From contig CM055265.1 in assembly GCA_029237695.1 (NCBI GenBank), positions 120,543,078 through 120,607,077 of the forward strand: DNA of 64,000 nt, in the 5' to 3' direction. Positions 28,101-35,822 of the stretch are shown here, one piece after another. The notes under the pieces are model-generated. The model was not told the origin of the DNA. It saw only the letters and a program-made list of their open reading frames with translations, and searched no databases. The stretch's first letter is position 1. Every line of letters starts with the position of its first letter. A program made the translations under genes and the position numbers. The stretch is from Conchocele bisecta. Taxonomy: Eukaryota; Mollusca; Bivalvia; Lucinida; Thyasiridae.

Positions 28101-31100
28101 CATTAAATAAATAACCCACAGGGAAGTACCATGCAGGGATCCTGACCAACAGTGAGGACATGGAGCTGGCTTGTGTGAAGGCGGGCCAGAACAGCGGAGA
28201 CCTCGTCCACCCCGTGCCCTACTCGCCCGAGCTGCACTTCCCAGAATTCAACAGCTCCATCGCCGATATGAAGAATTCCGTCGCGGTTAGTTTAGTATTG
28301 AACACAACTGTTTCTGGCAAGCCTCGGAAAAATCTGGGCACAAGATTGAAAACATATCTAGCAAAGTATACTTTGAGGCAGTAATCATTTAATTTTGCTG
28401 AAACGCATTATTTCATATAGAACTAACGACTATGTATTTGACGATTAAAAGTATGCAGAATTGTTATACTGAATTTATTACATTATCACAGCCATTTTGG
28501 CTGTGACAATGTAATAAATTCAGTATAATAAAAATTAATAAATTTATCCTTACCGTATATTGTACAGGATGCTGTCTTTCATTGCTTGAAGATAAGGGGG
28601 CCATTTCACTAAACTTTGTACGACTAAAATGTCCGTAAGTGCACATTAACAATGTTTTCTTGTAAACAATCATTGGATTTACATTTATTGAGCATATGCA
28701 GCCTAAATTTGCACTTACGAACATGTTAGTCTTACAAAGTTTAGTGAAATGGACCCCAGATGTAACGTCAATTCTGAATGTACAATACTCCCTCTATACA
28801 GGTGCATTCCCATCTGTATCTGACCTAGATGTTGAATGAACATAAAACTCAATTCCATTTATTCAATCAATCATACTTTATTCCTGATACTTTGCAGAAC
28901 TGTGGTATGCAGTTTCATATTGTTCAACCAATCCATCAGTTAACCAATCCATCAATCAACCAATCCATCAATAAAACAATCAATCGAAGCAATAAATCAA
29001 TCAATGTTTTTCCATTCTGTTGCAGGACCGTGGCAATGCACAAGTGTCCTGCGCTGGTCTGTTTATTGGCTGCCATCTTGGCTTTGACTACCCAGGAATC
29101 TGGCTGCATATAGATATGGCCAGTCCGGTATACGTGGTGAGTATGGAGATGATAACGAGTTTATGGAACACGCTGTACATGATACTCTGTGATTTGTAGC
29201 TGTGACTGGAGAAATGGGGAAATATGATATTCGACCCAGTTAACCCGGTGTTAAATGGCCTAAGCTGTTGACAGGTAGCTAAACACCATTCAATGAAAAC
29301 GAGAAATGGGGCTTGTTGGATTTATGGCCAATCCAGCTCTTGATCTGTGAGCTCACTCCAGCGGCATATACGTACAGTGGAATCTCTCTAACCGGACACC
29401 TTGGGGGGTCCCCAGGGTGTCGGGTGTAGCGAGGTGCCACTGCAATTCTAACAAATCGGCATTCCAAACAATGAGTGTTTAGCAATGACAAACTGACAAC
29501 CGCATCAAAGTGTACATTACACTATGTGGGCGGTTGGTTGCGAGAGAGTGAACGGGTAAATTTAACGATGGGTTTCATCCTTCCCGGAATCTCAATATCC
29601 CTGGATCTACACCTGGGGGCTGTTTCACTAAACTTTGTACGACTAAAATGCAAATTTAGGATCGTCTGGAAATGTCAATTGTTGGGTTTACATTTATTGA
29701 GCAGCCTATGCTCAATAAATGTAAATCCAATAATTGTTTACAAGAAAACATTGTTAATGTGAAATCATAATTTTGCAGTTATGAACATTTTAGTTGTACA
29801 ACATTTAGTGAAACAGGTCCCTAGTCACAAGTGTCGTATTCCCCATGTTTCCAGTCACAACAACAGTTATGCTGGAATGAGCGAATAATGTAGACCAAAT
29901 ACCATTATCTGCACTGTATGTGAGATACACTTACAGTGTTGCAATGGCAGCCACGTGTGTAATGTGTGTGAACTTATGGACTTTATTATACCCCCCGCAA
30001 CGAGTTGCGGGGGGTATACTGGAGTCAGGTTGTTATACCCCCCGCAATGTGTTGTGGGGGGTATACTGGAGTCAGGTTGTCTGTGCGTGCGTGCGTCCGT
30101 GCGTGCGTGCGTCCGTCCGTCCGTCAGTGCGTCCGTAAACTTAACATCAGAGAAATATTGTTATAACTTCTATTTCCTTCGTCTAAAATGCTTGATATTT
30201 CACACATGCATTCCTGTAAGGCTCTACTACCATGCTGTGCCAAATCTACGATCGTCCAACCCCCGCAGATCCCAAGGTCAAGGTCAAATACTTAGTCCGT
30301 AAACTTAACATCAGAGAAATATTCTTATAACTTCTATTTCCTTCATCTAAAATGCTTAATATTTCACACATGCATTTCTGTAAGGCTCTACTACCATGCT
30401 GTGCCAAATCCACGACTGTCCAACCCCCGCAAATCCCAAGGTCAAGGTCAAATACTTAGTCTCTTTACAAAACTTAACATCAGAGAAATATTGTTATAAC
30501 TTCTATTTCCTTCATCTAAAATGCTTAATATTTCACACATGCATTCCTATAAGGCTCTACTACCATGCTGTGCCAAATCCACGACCATCCAACCCCCGCT
30601 GATACCAAGTTCAAGGTCAAAAACTTAGTCTCTTTAGAAAACTTAACATCAGACAAATATTGTTCTAACTTCTATTTCCTTCATCTAAAATGCTTAATAT
30701 TTCACACATGCATTCCTGTAAGGCTCTACTACCATGCTGTGCCAAATCCACGACCGCCCAACCCCCGCTGATCCCAAGGTCAAGGTCAAATACTTAGTCT
30801 CTTTACAAAACTTAACATCAGAGAAATATTGTTCTAACTTCTATTTCCTTCATCTAAAATTCTTAATATTTCACACATGGATTCCTGTAAGGCTCTAATA
30901 CCATGCTGTGCCAAATCCATGACCGTCCAACCCCCACTGATCCCAATGTCAAGGTCAAATACTTAGTCTCTTTACAAAACTTAACATCAGAAAAATATGT
31001 TATAACTTCTATTTCTTTCATTGAAAATTCTTAATATTTCATATGCTGTGACAAATCCCCGCTGATCTCGAGGTCAACGTCACATACATACTGTATAACC

Positions 31101-34100
31101 TCGAATTAACGCCCCCCTCCTAATAAACACCCTCCCCACCCCCCTCAAAAAAAAATAATAAAAAATTTACCAATGACCGCCAATTTCAAACACAAATAAT
31201 CCTTAAATCCTTATTTGTGTTTGAAATTGGCGGTCCTTGGTAACTTTTTTTTTTTTTTTTTTTTTTTTTTATACTGGCTAATAAACCCCCCCCCCCTTTG
31301 TAAAATGTAACGCCTCTGGGGGCGTTAATTCGAGGTTATACGGTAGTCTCTTTACAAAACTTAACATCAGAGAAATCGGTTATAACTTCTATTTCCTTGC
31401 TCGGATCTGCTTCACATTTCACACACTCATTGCTCCAATGGACCTCTACCACCCTGTGACAAATTCACGTTCATGCCGCTTGCGCTAATCCCAGAGTCAA
31501 GGTCACAAGCCCACACACTTGGAAATTTTTACATATTTTAGGGGTACCTGGGCCCACGCGGGGGGTATTCCGTAAGCCTTGCTTACTGACCAATCTAGTT
31601 AGAGAATAGTTTGGGGCGAATCCAGAATTAATTGTATGTGGGGTGTGGAAGGCACTTATTGAAAAAAAAACACTACCCATGAAATTAAATAAACTTACTG
31701 AAGAATTGAAGGTCATTATACCCCCACAAACAAAGTTTGTTGGGGGTATATAGGAGTCGGCTTGTCGGTCGGTCGGTCTGTCGGTCTGTTGGAAATTCCC
31801 TTCCACTCTATATCTTCTACACCGATGCATGGATTATCAAATGGCTTGGCACAAATGTTTGTCATGATTAGAAGGTGTGTCGCGATCAATAACCACGCAC
31901 CTACGTCCAAGGTCAAGGTCACAGGGTCAAAGGTCAAACCTATAGAAATTCCCTTCCGCTCTATATCTTCCACACCGATGCATGGATTATCAAATGGCTT
32001 GGCACAAATGTTTCTCATGATGAGAAGGTGTGTCGCGATCAATAACCACGCACCTACGTCCAAGGTCAAGGTCACTGTTGAAGGTCAAAGGTCAAACCTA
32101 TTGAAATTCCCTTCCGCTCTATATCTTCTACCCCGATGCATGGATTATCAAATGGCTTGGCACAAATGTTTCTCATGATGAGAAGGTGTGTCGCGATCAA
32201 TAACCACGCACCTACGTCCAAGGTCAAGGTCACAGTTGAAGGTCAAAGGTCAAACCTATTGAAATTCCCTTCCGCTCTATATCTTCTACACCGATGCATG
32301 GATTATCAAATTGCTAACCACGCACCTACGTCCAAGGTCACAGTTGAAGGTCAAAGGTCAAACCTATTGAAATTCCCTTCCGCTCTATATCTTCTACATC
32401 GATGCATGGATTATCAAATGGCTTGGCACAAATGTTTCTCATGATGAGAAGGTGTGTCGCAATCAATAACCACGCACCTACGTCCAAGGTCAAGGTCACA
32501 GTTGAAGGTCAAAGGTCAAACCTATTGAAATTCCCTTCCGCTCTATATCTTCTACACCGATGCATGGATTATCACACTATGCCCAAGGTCACAGACTTGA
32601 TGCGTTTGAAACCTTAACACTCGGCTAAATGGCTTATAATCAAAAATGCCTCGTTTTCTTTGGCTGCCAGTGGGGGTATTCGTGTGCCGACAGGCCACAT
32701 TTCTAGTTTCATTTGTTTGCGGGATGGGATGCGGCTAAGGGGACATGGTATTGGACTTCAATACTGGAGGTTGCGAGTTCAGTCCTCACCCAAGGCGTGA
32801 AAAATACTTTAATACATAGTATTTCCATCCCACAGGTCTGTCGGATGAGATTTGAAACTGTGGTCCCGTCTCAATATGACCTTAGCTGTTGCTGGGATGA
32901 CACCCATTCTCATACTCGTAATCTGGAAAGTGTGATTGGTTGAGGCTGAGCTGCGTTCAATCTCAGCCAATCCAACTTTCTGATTTTGAGAGCAAATCTT
33001 TATTCAGAATGTTTTATAATCATTGGTCCAGTCTGCAAGTGAGTGCAGTGTGATCATGGCACTATTTGTGTGCAATGCTGCTCGCATCTCAGAGGGCCGT
33101 TTCATTAAACTTCGTACGACTAAAATGTTCGTAAGTGCAAAATTATTGTTATTCTGTAAATTTCACATTAACAATGTTTTCTTGTATTAACCAATTATTG
33201 GATTTACATTTATCTATGCTCAATAACTGTAAATCCATCGGATTGAAATTTCCAGACGATCCTAAATTTGCACTAACGAACATCTTAGTCGTACGAAGTT
33301 TAGTGAAACGGGCCCCAGTTCTCCAATTTTGATTTCTTAGACAAATATACAAAAGTTGACACCAAATTCTGAGCACATGCCCAATTAATAAATTCTGCAT
33401 GTGCTGCGAAAATTATGTTAACTTTGATCTCATTTGCAGAATGTATTGTTAATTTTGAAAATCAATATCAACAGGCTGATCAGAATCTGCATTGTCACAA
33501 ACCCATAAGACCTATTTCATCAGTGACAGACACGTGTATACCCTGTAATGTTAGACACGTGTATACCCTGTAATGTTAAAACGGTTAATGGGGCTATATA
33601 TCAAACTGTGCTTCAACGGTACAATATTATGTTTTCCCATAAATCAATCGAACACCTTTGTGGTTTGCCAGTTTTCGAAATATTAAACATAATTTTGAGT
33701 CAAATGAGGACTTTGTAGCTAATAAAATTATGAATGCTTATACATGCTGTATCCCCAAGTATAATTGTGTATTAACTGCTACCTATCTACTGGCAATTTC
33801 AATATTTTTTGCAAAAACCAGGAACCCACTTTTCCGACGTTTCGGTACAAGGCCTTTATCAATTAGTTTCTGCTGCGTTCATCTGGTTTTTGCAGAATTA
33901 TTGAACATATTAATTGTATTATTGCGGAAAGATTATTAATTTCAATATTGATTTTCAAACCAACCAATCAATATCACATACTGCATGCAGTCAGTGGTCT
34001 AATAAAATTTAGAAAGTTAACACTCTGTTCTGTTTCGATTGACGTACACAACAAAGTTTTAGCTGTTTTCAAAGGCCAATCAAATCCTTCTTTTTGAAAT

Positions 34101-34862
34101 ACAATGTATCCTGTATTGTTTGGCTACTATAGGTTGCTCTTAACCCTTACACTGCTGAATTAAATTGTGTCGTCTGCTGTTTATTTTATATTTTCCATTT
34201 TGCTCATAAAAAAACATGTTTTGACAGCACTTTAGAATCATTTCCAATGGAAATGATTCTAAAGTGCTGTCAAACCATGTTTCTATTGAGAAAAAAGGCA
34301 AAATATTAAGCAACAGCAGACGACACTTTTCGTTTCCAGCATTATAAGGGTTAAATAGTAAATCATTCGTTACCGGTAAATGCCATAATATAGCCGAGTT
34401 CTGTTTACAGTTACTTTAACCATTTCAACACCTCGGGCCTGTAGTAGTATTGACAAAAAGTGTAGATCCAGATCAGCCGGCTCTGCACGAGCCATCTCAT
34501 CAGGATCTGCACTTTTCATCTGCACTTTTTAATATTTTTAATAACAAAAACACCCCCGTTTCATAAATGGACTAGTCTGAAAATTATTATGTGACGATTG
34601 GATTGGTCCGCAAATTAACATATGAAAATCCATTCCAGTGACTTAATGGTTAAAACACACAGAGTCGCTTGTCATATTGCTTTCTACTTCCTCTCTGTAG
34701 GGTGAGAGAGCGACCGGCTATGGAGTTGCACTGCTCAACGTGCTATTCGGTGAGAAATCTTCCTGTGCCCTCCTCCAGTCGCTAGCTCCGCCCACATCGG
34801 TATGGGAACAGGTGATGGACGTCGACGCCACCACCGAGTCGCCAAAGAAGATCAAAATTTGA
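1069..34862 (+). CDS. NPEPL1: Probable aminopeptidase NPEPL1-like (M17 family), 3' nine exons; 5' end outside window
   Basis: Nine exons (1069-1150, 3144-3286, 5062-5139, 8767-8867, 10683-10737, 23510-23591, 28122-28285, 29026-29136, 34701-34862) join in phase to about 325 codons ending in TGA. All introns are GT-AG. The product is a cytosolic M17 leucyl-aminopeptidase-type metallopeptidase, which removes N-terminal residues using two divalent metals. Visible landmarks in order are VGKGIVFDTGGL (metal-binding Asp), DCGGAAGILGAF, the family signature NTDAEGRLVLGDG (metal Asp and Glu, catalytic Arg) and DMATLTGAQG. From family knowledge the full protein is about 500 residues, so roughly the last 60-65% is here. 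No frameshift or stop is seen in any exon. The introns are bloated with repeats; the largest (10738-23509) holds the inverted satellite. Exact substrate of NPEPL1 proteins is not known to me. Confidence 0.92.
1184..1579. mobile_element. TIR element with 5-bp target duplication GAAAT
   Basis: The ends are CAAGGTGTATTATCACGTGG and its imperfect inverse CCACGTAATCATGCACCTTG. It is flanked by GAAAT at 1179-1183 and 1580-1584. It interrupts a family C repeat whose other copies read straight through AGAAATGGGG. The inner ends are CAACAA and TTGTTG runs. A further element (1268-1480) lies inside it. Confidence 0.7.
1268..1480. mobile_element. TIR element nested inside 1184-1579
   Basis: The ends ACGGATTTTGATGAAATAT and ATATTTCATCAAAATCCGT are exact inverted repeats. 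Imperfect complementarity continues through the CAGCTGCATTTGGTGG and CCACCAAATGCAGCT boxes. Confidence 0.75.
1800..3110. repeat. Cluster of related foldback and family C repeats in intron 1
   Basis: Three inverted structures (about 1858-2020, 2658-2790 and 2955-3095) share a TTTTCCATAAATGACAT arm and an inverted ATGTCATTTACGGAAAATAT arm around GACAAAATTTTC-type centres. They alternate with family C pieces carrying GATCCTGATCAG. No exon is present before 3144. Confidence 0.6.
3144..3286 (+). CDS. NPEPL1: NPEPL1-like exon: start of catalytic domain
   Basis: The acceptor is TTTTGTATAG and the donor AAG|GTGAGT. It encodes IYGVGKAAIHPPALAVLSY, then IAWVGKGIVFDTGGLCIKSK. DTGG contributes a metal-binding Asp and the Lys of IKSK sits at the usual catalytic or metal-contact position of M17 enzymes. 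It lies about 40 bp downstream of a small TIR-type repeat. Confidence 0.93.
3484..4312 (+). mobile_element. Pearl/Helentron-like tandem-repeat element (type i)
   Basis: Two hairpin heads of the form ATACCCCCCGCAAC...GGGGGGTATACTGGAGTCA (3485 and 3571) lead into a GTCCGTCCGTC run and about two monomers containing AACTTAACATC, TTATAACTTCTATTTCCTT and CCAAGGTCAAGGTCAAATAC. The tail GGGGTACCTGGGCCCACGC (about 4236) recurs at 31539 in the larger copy. Helitron-like assignment is inference. Confidence 0.6.
4611..5003. mobile_element. TIR element with internal hairpin
   Basis: The ends are GCTCCAGATAAG and CTTATCTGGAGC. Subterminal ACCCAATTAAAAT boxes occur in inverted arrangement. A perfect hairpin ATTAGAATTGTCTCCAAGGA with its complement lies at about 4800-4840. 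A fragment of the same end (CTTCAGATAAGCTGCGTATT) is near 24129. Confidence 0.65.
5062..5139 (+). CDS. NPEPL1: NPEPL1-like exon: GMKHDCGGAAG motif
   Basis: The exon is 26 whole codons between CATTACAG and GTAAGG. It encodes GMCGMKHDCGGAAGILGAF. The Asp of DCGGAA is a conserved metal ligand in M17 peptidases. A hairpin-headed tandem-repeat element begins about 130 bp downstream. Confidence 0.92.
5266..6770 (+). repeat. Two consecutive tandem arrays with GC-rich heads
   Basis: A head AGCCAGGTTTTTTGAAAAAA...AATCCAGGCTATTGG followed by a GGGCGGGCGG run occurs at 5266 and 5680. Between and after these are about four copies of a unit with TTAAGTTTTCGTGTTT and CCTAGGACCACCAAAC. From about 6200 a second unit of about 160 bp takes over (ACTATATCTCTGCAACTGCT, CCAATGTCAAGGTCAAATTA), with roughly three copies to 6640. 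Confidence 0.65.
6974..8447 (+). mobile_element. Helitron-like tandem-repeat element (type ii), copy 1
   Basis: The head hairpin is TTATACCACCACAAACAAAG with TTTGTTGGGGGTATATAGG, then a TCGGTCGG run. About eight monomers of 150-160 bp follow (CTCTATATCTTCTACACCGA, CCAAGGTCAAGGTCACAGTT). The end is a hairpin TGTGCTGACAGGCCACA followed by TTTCTAG. A CTAG end after a hairpin fits the Helitron CTRR rule. Open frames in this array are repeat artefacts. Confidence 0.65.
8767..8867 (+). CDS. NPEPL1: NPEPL1-like exon: LHAVFCLAENAVG motif
   Basis: The acceptor is TGTTCACAG and the donor AA|GTAAGT. It encodes ENLHAVFCLAENAVGPNAF, then a segment ending YSGK, with two bases of the Lys codon here. The residues are the conserved beta-strand and loop before the signature exon. 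A half copy of MITE family B begins 14 bases after the exon. Confidence 0.93.
8881..9012. mobile_element. MITE family B, half copy
   Basis: It begins GGACCGTTTCATTAAACTTC and continues through ATGTTCGTAAGTGC, CACATTAACAATGTTTTC and GGATTTACATTTATTGAGCA, then stops. Full copies continue into the inverted half. It starts 14 bases after the exon ending at 8867. Confidence 0.7.
9013..9606. other. Intronic sequence without recognised features
   Basis: A/T-rich sequence. No exon, RNA gene or clear repeat was recognised. Confidence 0.4.
9607..10560 (+). repeat. Tandem array of about 200-bp units
   Basis: The left side carries TCGCGCCTGTTTTAGCAGAA, repeated at about 9855. Units share AGAAACACTTGGCCATTTTT, ATCATGGTATAACTTTA, GACGGATTGCTTCAATAT and CATTAACATGACCTTGACC. 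The right end GGCAGGCGCGATACC complements the left box, giving short inverted termini. Confidence 0.6.
10683..10737 (+). CDS. NPEPL1: NPEPL1-like exon: catalytic signature NTDAEGR
   Basis: This short 55-base exon lies between TTCTATTACAG and GTAAGT. It encodes TVEINNTDAEGRLVLGDG. NTDAEGR is the cytosol aminopeptidase signature with the metal Asp and Glu and the catalytic Arg, all intact. It is followed by the 12.8-kb intron that holds the inverted minisatellite. Confidence 0.95.
10789..11092. mobile_element. MITE family A, copy 2
   Basis: It has intact ends GTAGCCTATTTCACCAACAT and GTTGGTGAAATCGGCTAC. The central palindrome runs around 10934-11000 with GCCAAAATGGC in the middle. It lies 51 bases after the exon ending at 10737. 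Confidence 0.8.
11150..11330. repeat. Family C fragment and satellite border
   Basis: GAGGCTTATAGCATTTGTGA and TGATCAAATAGCACACACCT match family C. Then comes a hairpin TTTTCCATTGAAACACAATG and the border of the satellite, CAGTGCCGGTGTAAAC. Confidence 0.5.
11330..19465 (+). repeat. Giant minisatellite, about 90-bp monomer, 8.1 kb
   Basis: The monomer reads roughly CAGTCAGCCAAACCCTCTGT, GATATGAGTGTTGTGTAGAG, GAGAGGTGGGGGGGATAATA, TTCGGCGAATAATTTGCCCC and CCGCCCCCC. On the order of 80-90 copies are present, many with small indels or missing pieces. The core AATATTCGGCGAATATT is an inverted repeat between a G-run and a C-run, so each monomer can form a hairpin. Long open frames on the - strand here are by-products. 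Confidence 0.9.
19466..20690. other. Spacer between inverted satellite blocks
   Basis: Ordinary A/T-rich sequence. A TIR-like pair GTGGGGTATGGTTTTGTG (about 19617) and AACCATACCCCAC (about 19959) suggests a MITE of about 360 bp. No gene recognised. Confidence 0.5.
20691..22095 (-). repeat. Same minisatellite in inverted orientation, 1.4 kb
   Basis: About 14 monomers read as the reverse complement of the block at 11330-19465 (GGGGGCAAATTATTCGCCGA, ATATTATCCCCCCCACCTCT, CCTCTACACAACACTCATAT). The outer ends of the two blocks also match in inverse: GGCAGAATATTCGCTGAATA near 11390 and AAATATTCGGCGAATATTTT near 22040, each beside a CCGGTGT or ACACCGG box. Confidence 0.88.
22215..22319. repeat. 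Short palindromic TIR element
   Basis: The arms AGGTTATTTGATTTGTATGT and ACATACAAATCATATAACCT are inverted with one mismatch, around a GC-richer centre with AATATCGCACGTTGC. Confidence 0.65.
22330..22480. repeat. Repeat family C copy
   Basis: It carries GCAGATCCTGATCAGACTGT and CCCATAAGCCCCATTTCTCC followed by AGTCACAGCCACATA, as in other family C copies. Confidence 0.6.
22795..22965 (+). mobile_element. SINE 3' part
   Basis: TGCCCGGCCTTACATGACCT, then TAGCTGTTGATAGGCCGTTA and a CAAACAAACAAACAAAC tail. The same 3' module ends the copies at 24215-24650, 27818-28112 and 40190-40612. It resembles the 3' domain of mollusc SINEs (family knowledge, not searched). Confidence 0.65.
23197..23462. 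mobile_element. MITE family A, copy 3
   Basis: The ends are GTAGCCTATTTCACCAAAAT and TTTTGGTGAAATCGGCTAC. The central palindrome is shortened: the GCCAAAATGGC loop is missing and only TTACATTATCGTGATAATGT remains. Confidence 0.75.
23510..23591 (+). CDS. NPEPL1: NPEPL1-like exon: DMATLTGAQG motif
   Basis: The acceptor is TATTGTACAG and the donor G|GTCGGT, a valid GT but a weak match beyond it. It encodes VSYAKKELKADVVIDMATLT and GAQGVAT. The one-base remainder joins the next exon at 28122. A copy of MITE family A ends 47 bases upstream. Confidence 0.93.
24215..24650 (+). mobile_element. SINE-like element
   Basis: It carries TTCCTCCTTATTGGAATCAC, GGGAGTTGAATTGGGTTATT, CCAAGTGATTCTGGTGTGGC and the 3' module AAATGACCTTAGCTGTTAAA with CCCCAACAAACAAAC. 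The middle is nearly identical to 40190-40612. Confidence 0.6.
24868..27500 (+). mobile_element. Tandem-repeat element (type iv), with nested type iii element
   Basis: The head TAGCTCACCTGCACGAAGTG...CAGAAGAGCTTATGGCATAC leads to GGCGTCGGCGTCATCC and one monomer, which is interrupted by the type iii element at 24991-25936. The array then continues with about nine monomers of about 170 bp (CATGCATTCCTCAGATGACC, CATGCTGTAGCAAATCCATG, CCCAAGGTCAAGGTCACAAA, AACTTAACGTTGGGTAAATG). Confidence 0.7.
24991..25936 (+). mobile_element. Helitron-like element (type iii) nested without target duplication
   Basis: It begins TTATGCCACCGCCACCGAAT with hairpin partner GGTGAGGGGCATATAG and a TACGTACGTACGTACG run. 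Monomers carry CTCGGATCTGCTTCACATTT and CCCAGGGTCAAGGTCACAGA. It ends in hairpin TGTGCCGACAGGCCACA plus TTTCTAG. The flanks CACCTTGTTA and TTTCATACATGC join exactly to the uninterrupted sequence of neighbouring monomers, so no bases were duplicated. A second head inside (about 25409) indicates partial internal duplication. Confidence 0.72.
27818..28112 (+). mobile_element. SINE copy abutting an exon acceptor
   Basis: It has GTTGTTGGTTGGCATGCGAA, TTTCATCCTTACTGGTATCC, a C-run, then AAATGACCTTAGCTGTTGAC and a CATTAAATAAATAA tail. The exon at 28122 begins nine bases later. Confidence 0.6.
28122..28285 (+). CDS. NPEPL1: NPEPL1-like exon: largest 3' coding exon
   Basis: The acceptor is AACCCACAG and the donor GTTAGT. 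It encodes a KYHAGILTNSEDME stretch followed by KAGQNSGDLVHPVPYSPELH and SIADMKNSVA. It completes the split Gly codon of the preceding exon and ends on a whole codon. A SINE tail (ending near 28112) sits directly against the acceptor, so its A-rich tail contributes to the intron end. Confidence 0.93.
28353..28550. mobile_element. MITE family A, truncated copy 4
   Basis: It begins inside the left end (CTAGCAAAGTATACTTTGAG) and stops at AATAAATTTATCCTTA. The central palindrome is intact (GCCATTTTGGC loop). Confidence 0.7.
28597..28757. mobile_element. MITE family B, short copy
   Basis: GGGGCCATTTCACTAAACTT and AAGTTTAGTGAAATGGACCC are the inverted ends. The centre has lost part of the palindrome. 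Confidence 0.75.
29026..29136 (+). CDS. NPEPL1: NPEPL1-like exon: DRGNAQVSCAG to HIDMASP
   Basis: The exon is 37 whole codons between TCTGTTGCAG and GTGAGT. It encodes DRGNAQVSCAGLFIGCHLGF and WLHIDMASPVYV. Upstream is an imperfect CAATCAAT-type repeat. Confidence 0.93.
29205..29610. repeat. SINE pieces and a TIR-end fragment
   Basis: TTAAATGGCCTAAGCTGTTG (29253) matches the SINE 3' module and GTGGGCGGTTGGTTGCGAGA (29526) its 5' part. TACAGTGGAATCTCTCTAAC with CGGACACC (29378) matches the ends of the TIR element at 48260-48809. Confidence 0.45.
29616..29821. mobile_element. MITE family B copy
   Basis: The ends are GGGGCTGTTTCACTAAACTT and ACATTTAGTGAAACAGGTCCC. The inner palindrome is around GAGCAGCCTATGCTC. 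Confidence 0.75.
29993..31570 (+). mobile_element. Pearl/Helentron-like tandem-repeat element (type i), large copy
   Basis: Two heads ATACCCCCCGCAACGAGTTG with CGGGGGGTATACTGGAGTCA (29993 and 30036) precede a GCGTGCGTCCGTGCG run and about seven monomers of about 170 bp (AAACTTAACATCAGAGAAAT, ATTTCACACATGCATTCCTG, CCCAAGGTCAAGGTCAAATA). The tail GGGGTACCTGGGCCCACGC is shared with the copy at 3484-4312. A TA-flanked element (31091-31343) is inserted near the end. Confidence 0.7.
31091..31343. mobile_element. Mariner-type MITE with TA target site
   Basis: The ends are CTGTATAACCTCGAATTAAC and its inverse TTAATTCGAGGTTATACGG, flanked by TA (31089-31090 and 31344-31345). Inner arms are GACCGCCAATTTCAAACACA with its complement, then a T-run of about 30. 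The TA duplication and small size suggest a Tc1/mariner-type non-autonomous element (inference). Confidence 0.7.
31717..32706 (+). mobile_element. Helitron-like tandem-repeat element (type ii), copy 2
   Basis: It has the same head (TTATACCCCCACAAACAAAG), monomers and CTAG-ending 3' hairpin as 6974-8447, but fewer monomers. It shares that copy's shortened monomer (ATCAAATTGCTAACCACG) and its divergent last monomer (ATTATCACACTATGCCCA). Confidence 0.7.
32707..32935 (+). repeat. tRNA-derived SINE candidate
   Basis: GGTTGCGAGTTCAGTCCTCA matches a pol III B box in a tRNA-like context. ATGACCTTAGCTGTTGCTGG downstream matches the SINE 3' module. The A box is not clear. Confidence 0.4.
33094..33316. 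mobile_element. MITE family B copy
   Basis: GGGCCGTTTCATTAAACTTC and GAAGTTTAGTGAAACGGGCC are the inverted ends. Subterminal TACGACTAAAATGTTCGTAA has its inverted partner. Confidence 0.8.
34141..34352. mobile_element. TIR element with perfect internal hairpin
   Basis: The ends are TAACCCTTACACTGCT and AGCATTATAAGGGTTA. The inner arms GTCGTCTGCTGT and ACAGCAGACGAC are inverted. The centre GACAGCACTTTAGAATCATT folds perfectly on its complement. Confidence 0.7.
34420..34650. mobile_element. TIR element carrying a family C-like core
   Basis: The ends are TTTAACCATTTCAAC and TTAATGGTTAAA. The core AAGTGTAGATCCAGATCAGC pairs with CATCAGGATCTGCACTTTT. Related cores are at 35860-35930, 36500-36570 and 42600-42690. 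It ends 50 bases before the terminal exon. Confidence 0.5.
34701..34862 (+). CDS. NPEPL1: NPEPL1-like terminal exon and stop
   Basis: The acceptor is CTCTCTGTAG. The exon encodes GERATGYGVALLNVLFGEKS and a diverged tail ending PKKIKI, then TGA at 34860-34862. The first AATAAA seen downstream is at 35057-35062, inside a truncated MITE family B copy; whether it serves as the polyadenylation signal is inference. Confidence 0.92.
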   Translation, partial: GERATGYGVALLNVLFGEKSSCALLQSLAPPTSVWEQVMDVDATTESPKKIKI

Positions 34863-35045
34863 CCTTTTGATCACGCGTAGATGCTGATGTGTAGTGTGGA
34901 ATGGTGGTGGCTGAGCCAGGTGAAATATTTAAGCATGATAATTCTATCTATTCTTGTCTATTGACAGCTACTTGTGATTATAACTGGTGACATAGCCGGT
35001 AAATACAATACGTGATTATTTATGCATACTTTGCTTGCTAGACAG

Positions 35046-35550
35046 GCGCCCGGTTCAATAAACTTTGTACGACTAAGAAGTTCATAGAAAGTCAGGGATT
35101 CCGCTGGCGATCGCCACTTTCGCAATTGGCGATTGGCGATAAAAATAAACAATTGGTGATAAAAAATTACAATTTTCGGGGAAAAAATCAAAACAAATTT
35201 TTTTATTTTTTTTTTGGATGTTTTTTTCGAAAATTGTCATTTTTTATCGCCAATTGTTTTATTTTTTTTGAAGTGGCGATTTTTTTATTTTCCCCAGCGG
35301 AATCCCTGTAAAGTGGAAAACTGGGGCAGGGTTCACTAAAATGTGTACAACTAAGAAGTTTGTAACTGAAAACTGATATTTACAAGAATATTTCCATTGA
35401 CTGCCGATGCTTTCTAATCTTTCGTGTAGGTTCGCATTTAATTACCTGGGTGGAAATTATTAGCATTAAGGAAACGCGTTAATGTGATAATCAAATTCAT
35501 AAAATCTTACAAACATTTTTTATCGTACAAAGTTTAGTGAAACAAGCCCC
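35046..35550. mobile_element. MITE family B-like halves separated by another MITE
   Basis: The left half is GGTTCAATAAACTTTGTACG (35052) and the right part runs from GGGTTCACTAAAATGTGTAC (35329) to AAGTTTAGTGAAACAAGCCCC. Between them, 35093-35308 has its own inverted ends CAGGGATTCCGCTGG and CCAGCGGAATCCCTG. The left half contains the first AATAAA after the aminopeptidase stop. Confidence 0.6.
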
Positions 35551-35822
35551 TGATTTTTAAGTCATGAAAGTCTGGAAATTATATTGTTGTCTGCTGTTCT
35601 TTTTTCATATTTGTCGTATTTTGCAAAACACCTGAATTTTTTATAAACCTTTTGGTAAACAGTTTTTTCGGGAACGGTTTTCATATTCTACCAAAATATG
35701 TTTTCTCAAGAAATAAGTTTAAAATGAAAAACAGCAACCAGCAATATCCTCTACAACTTACCGATTCATTTGTTTCAAATATTTACATGTTTCTCTCTTA
35801 ATTTCCTTACTTCCTCCATTTC

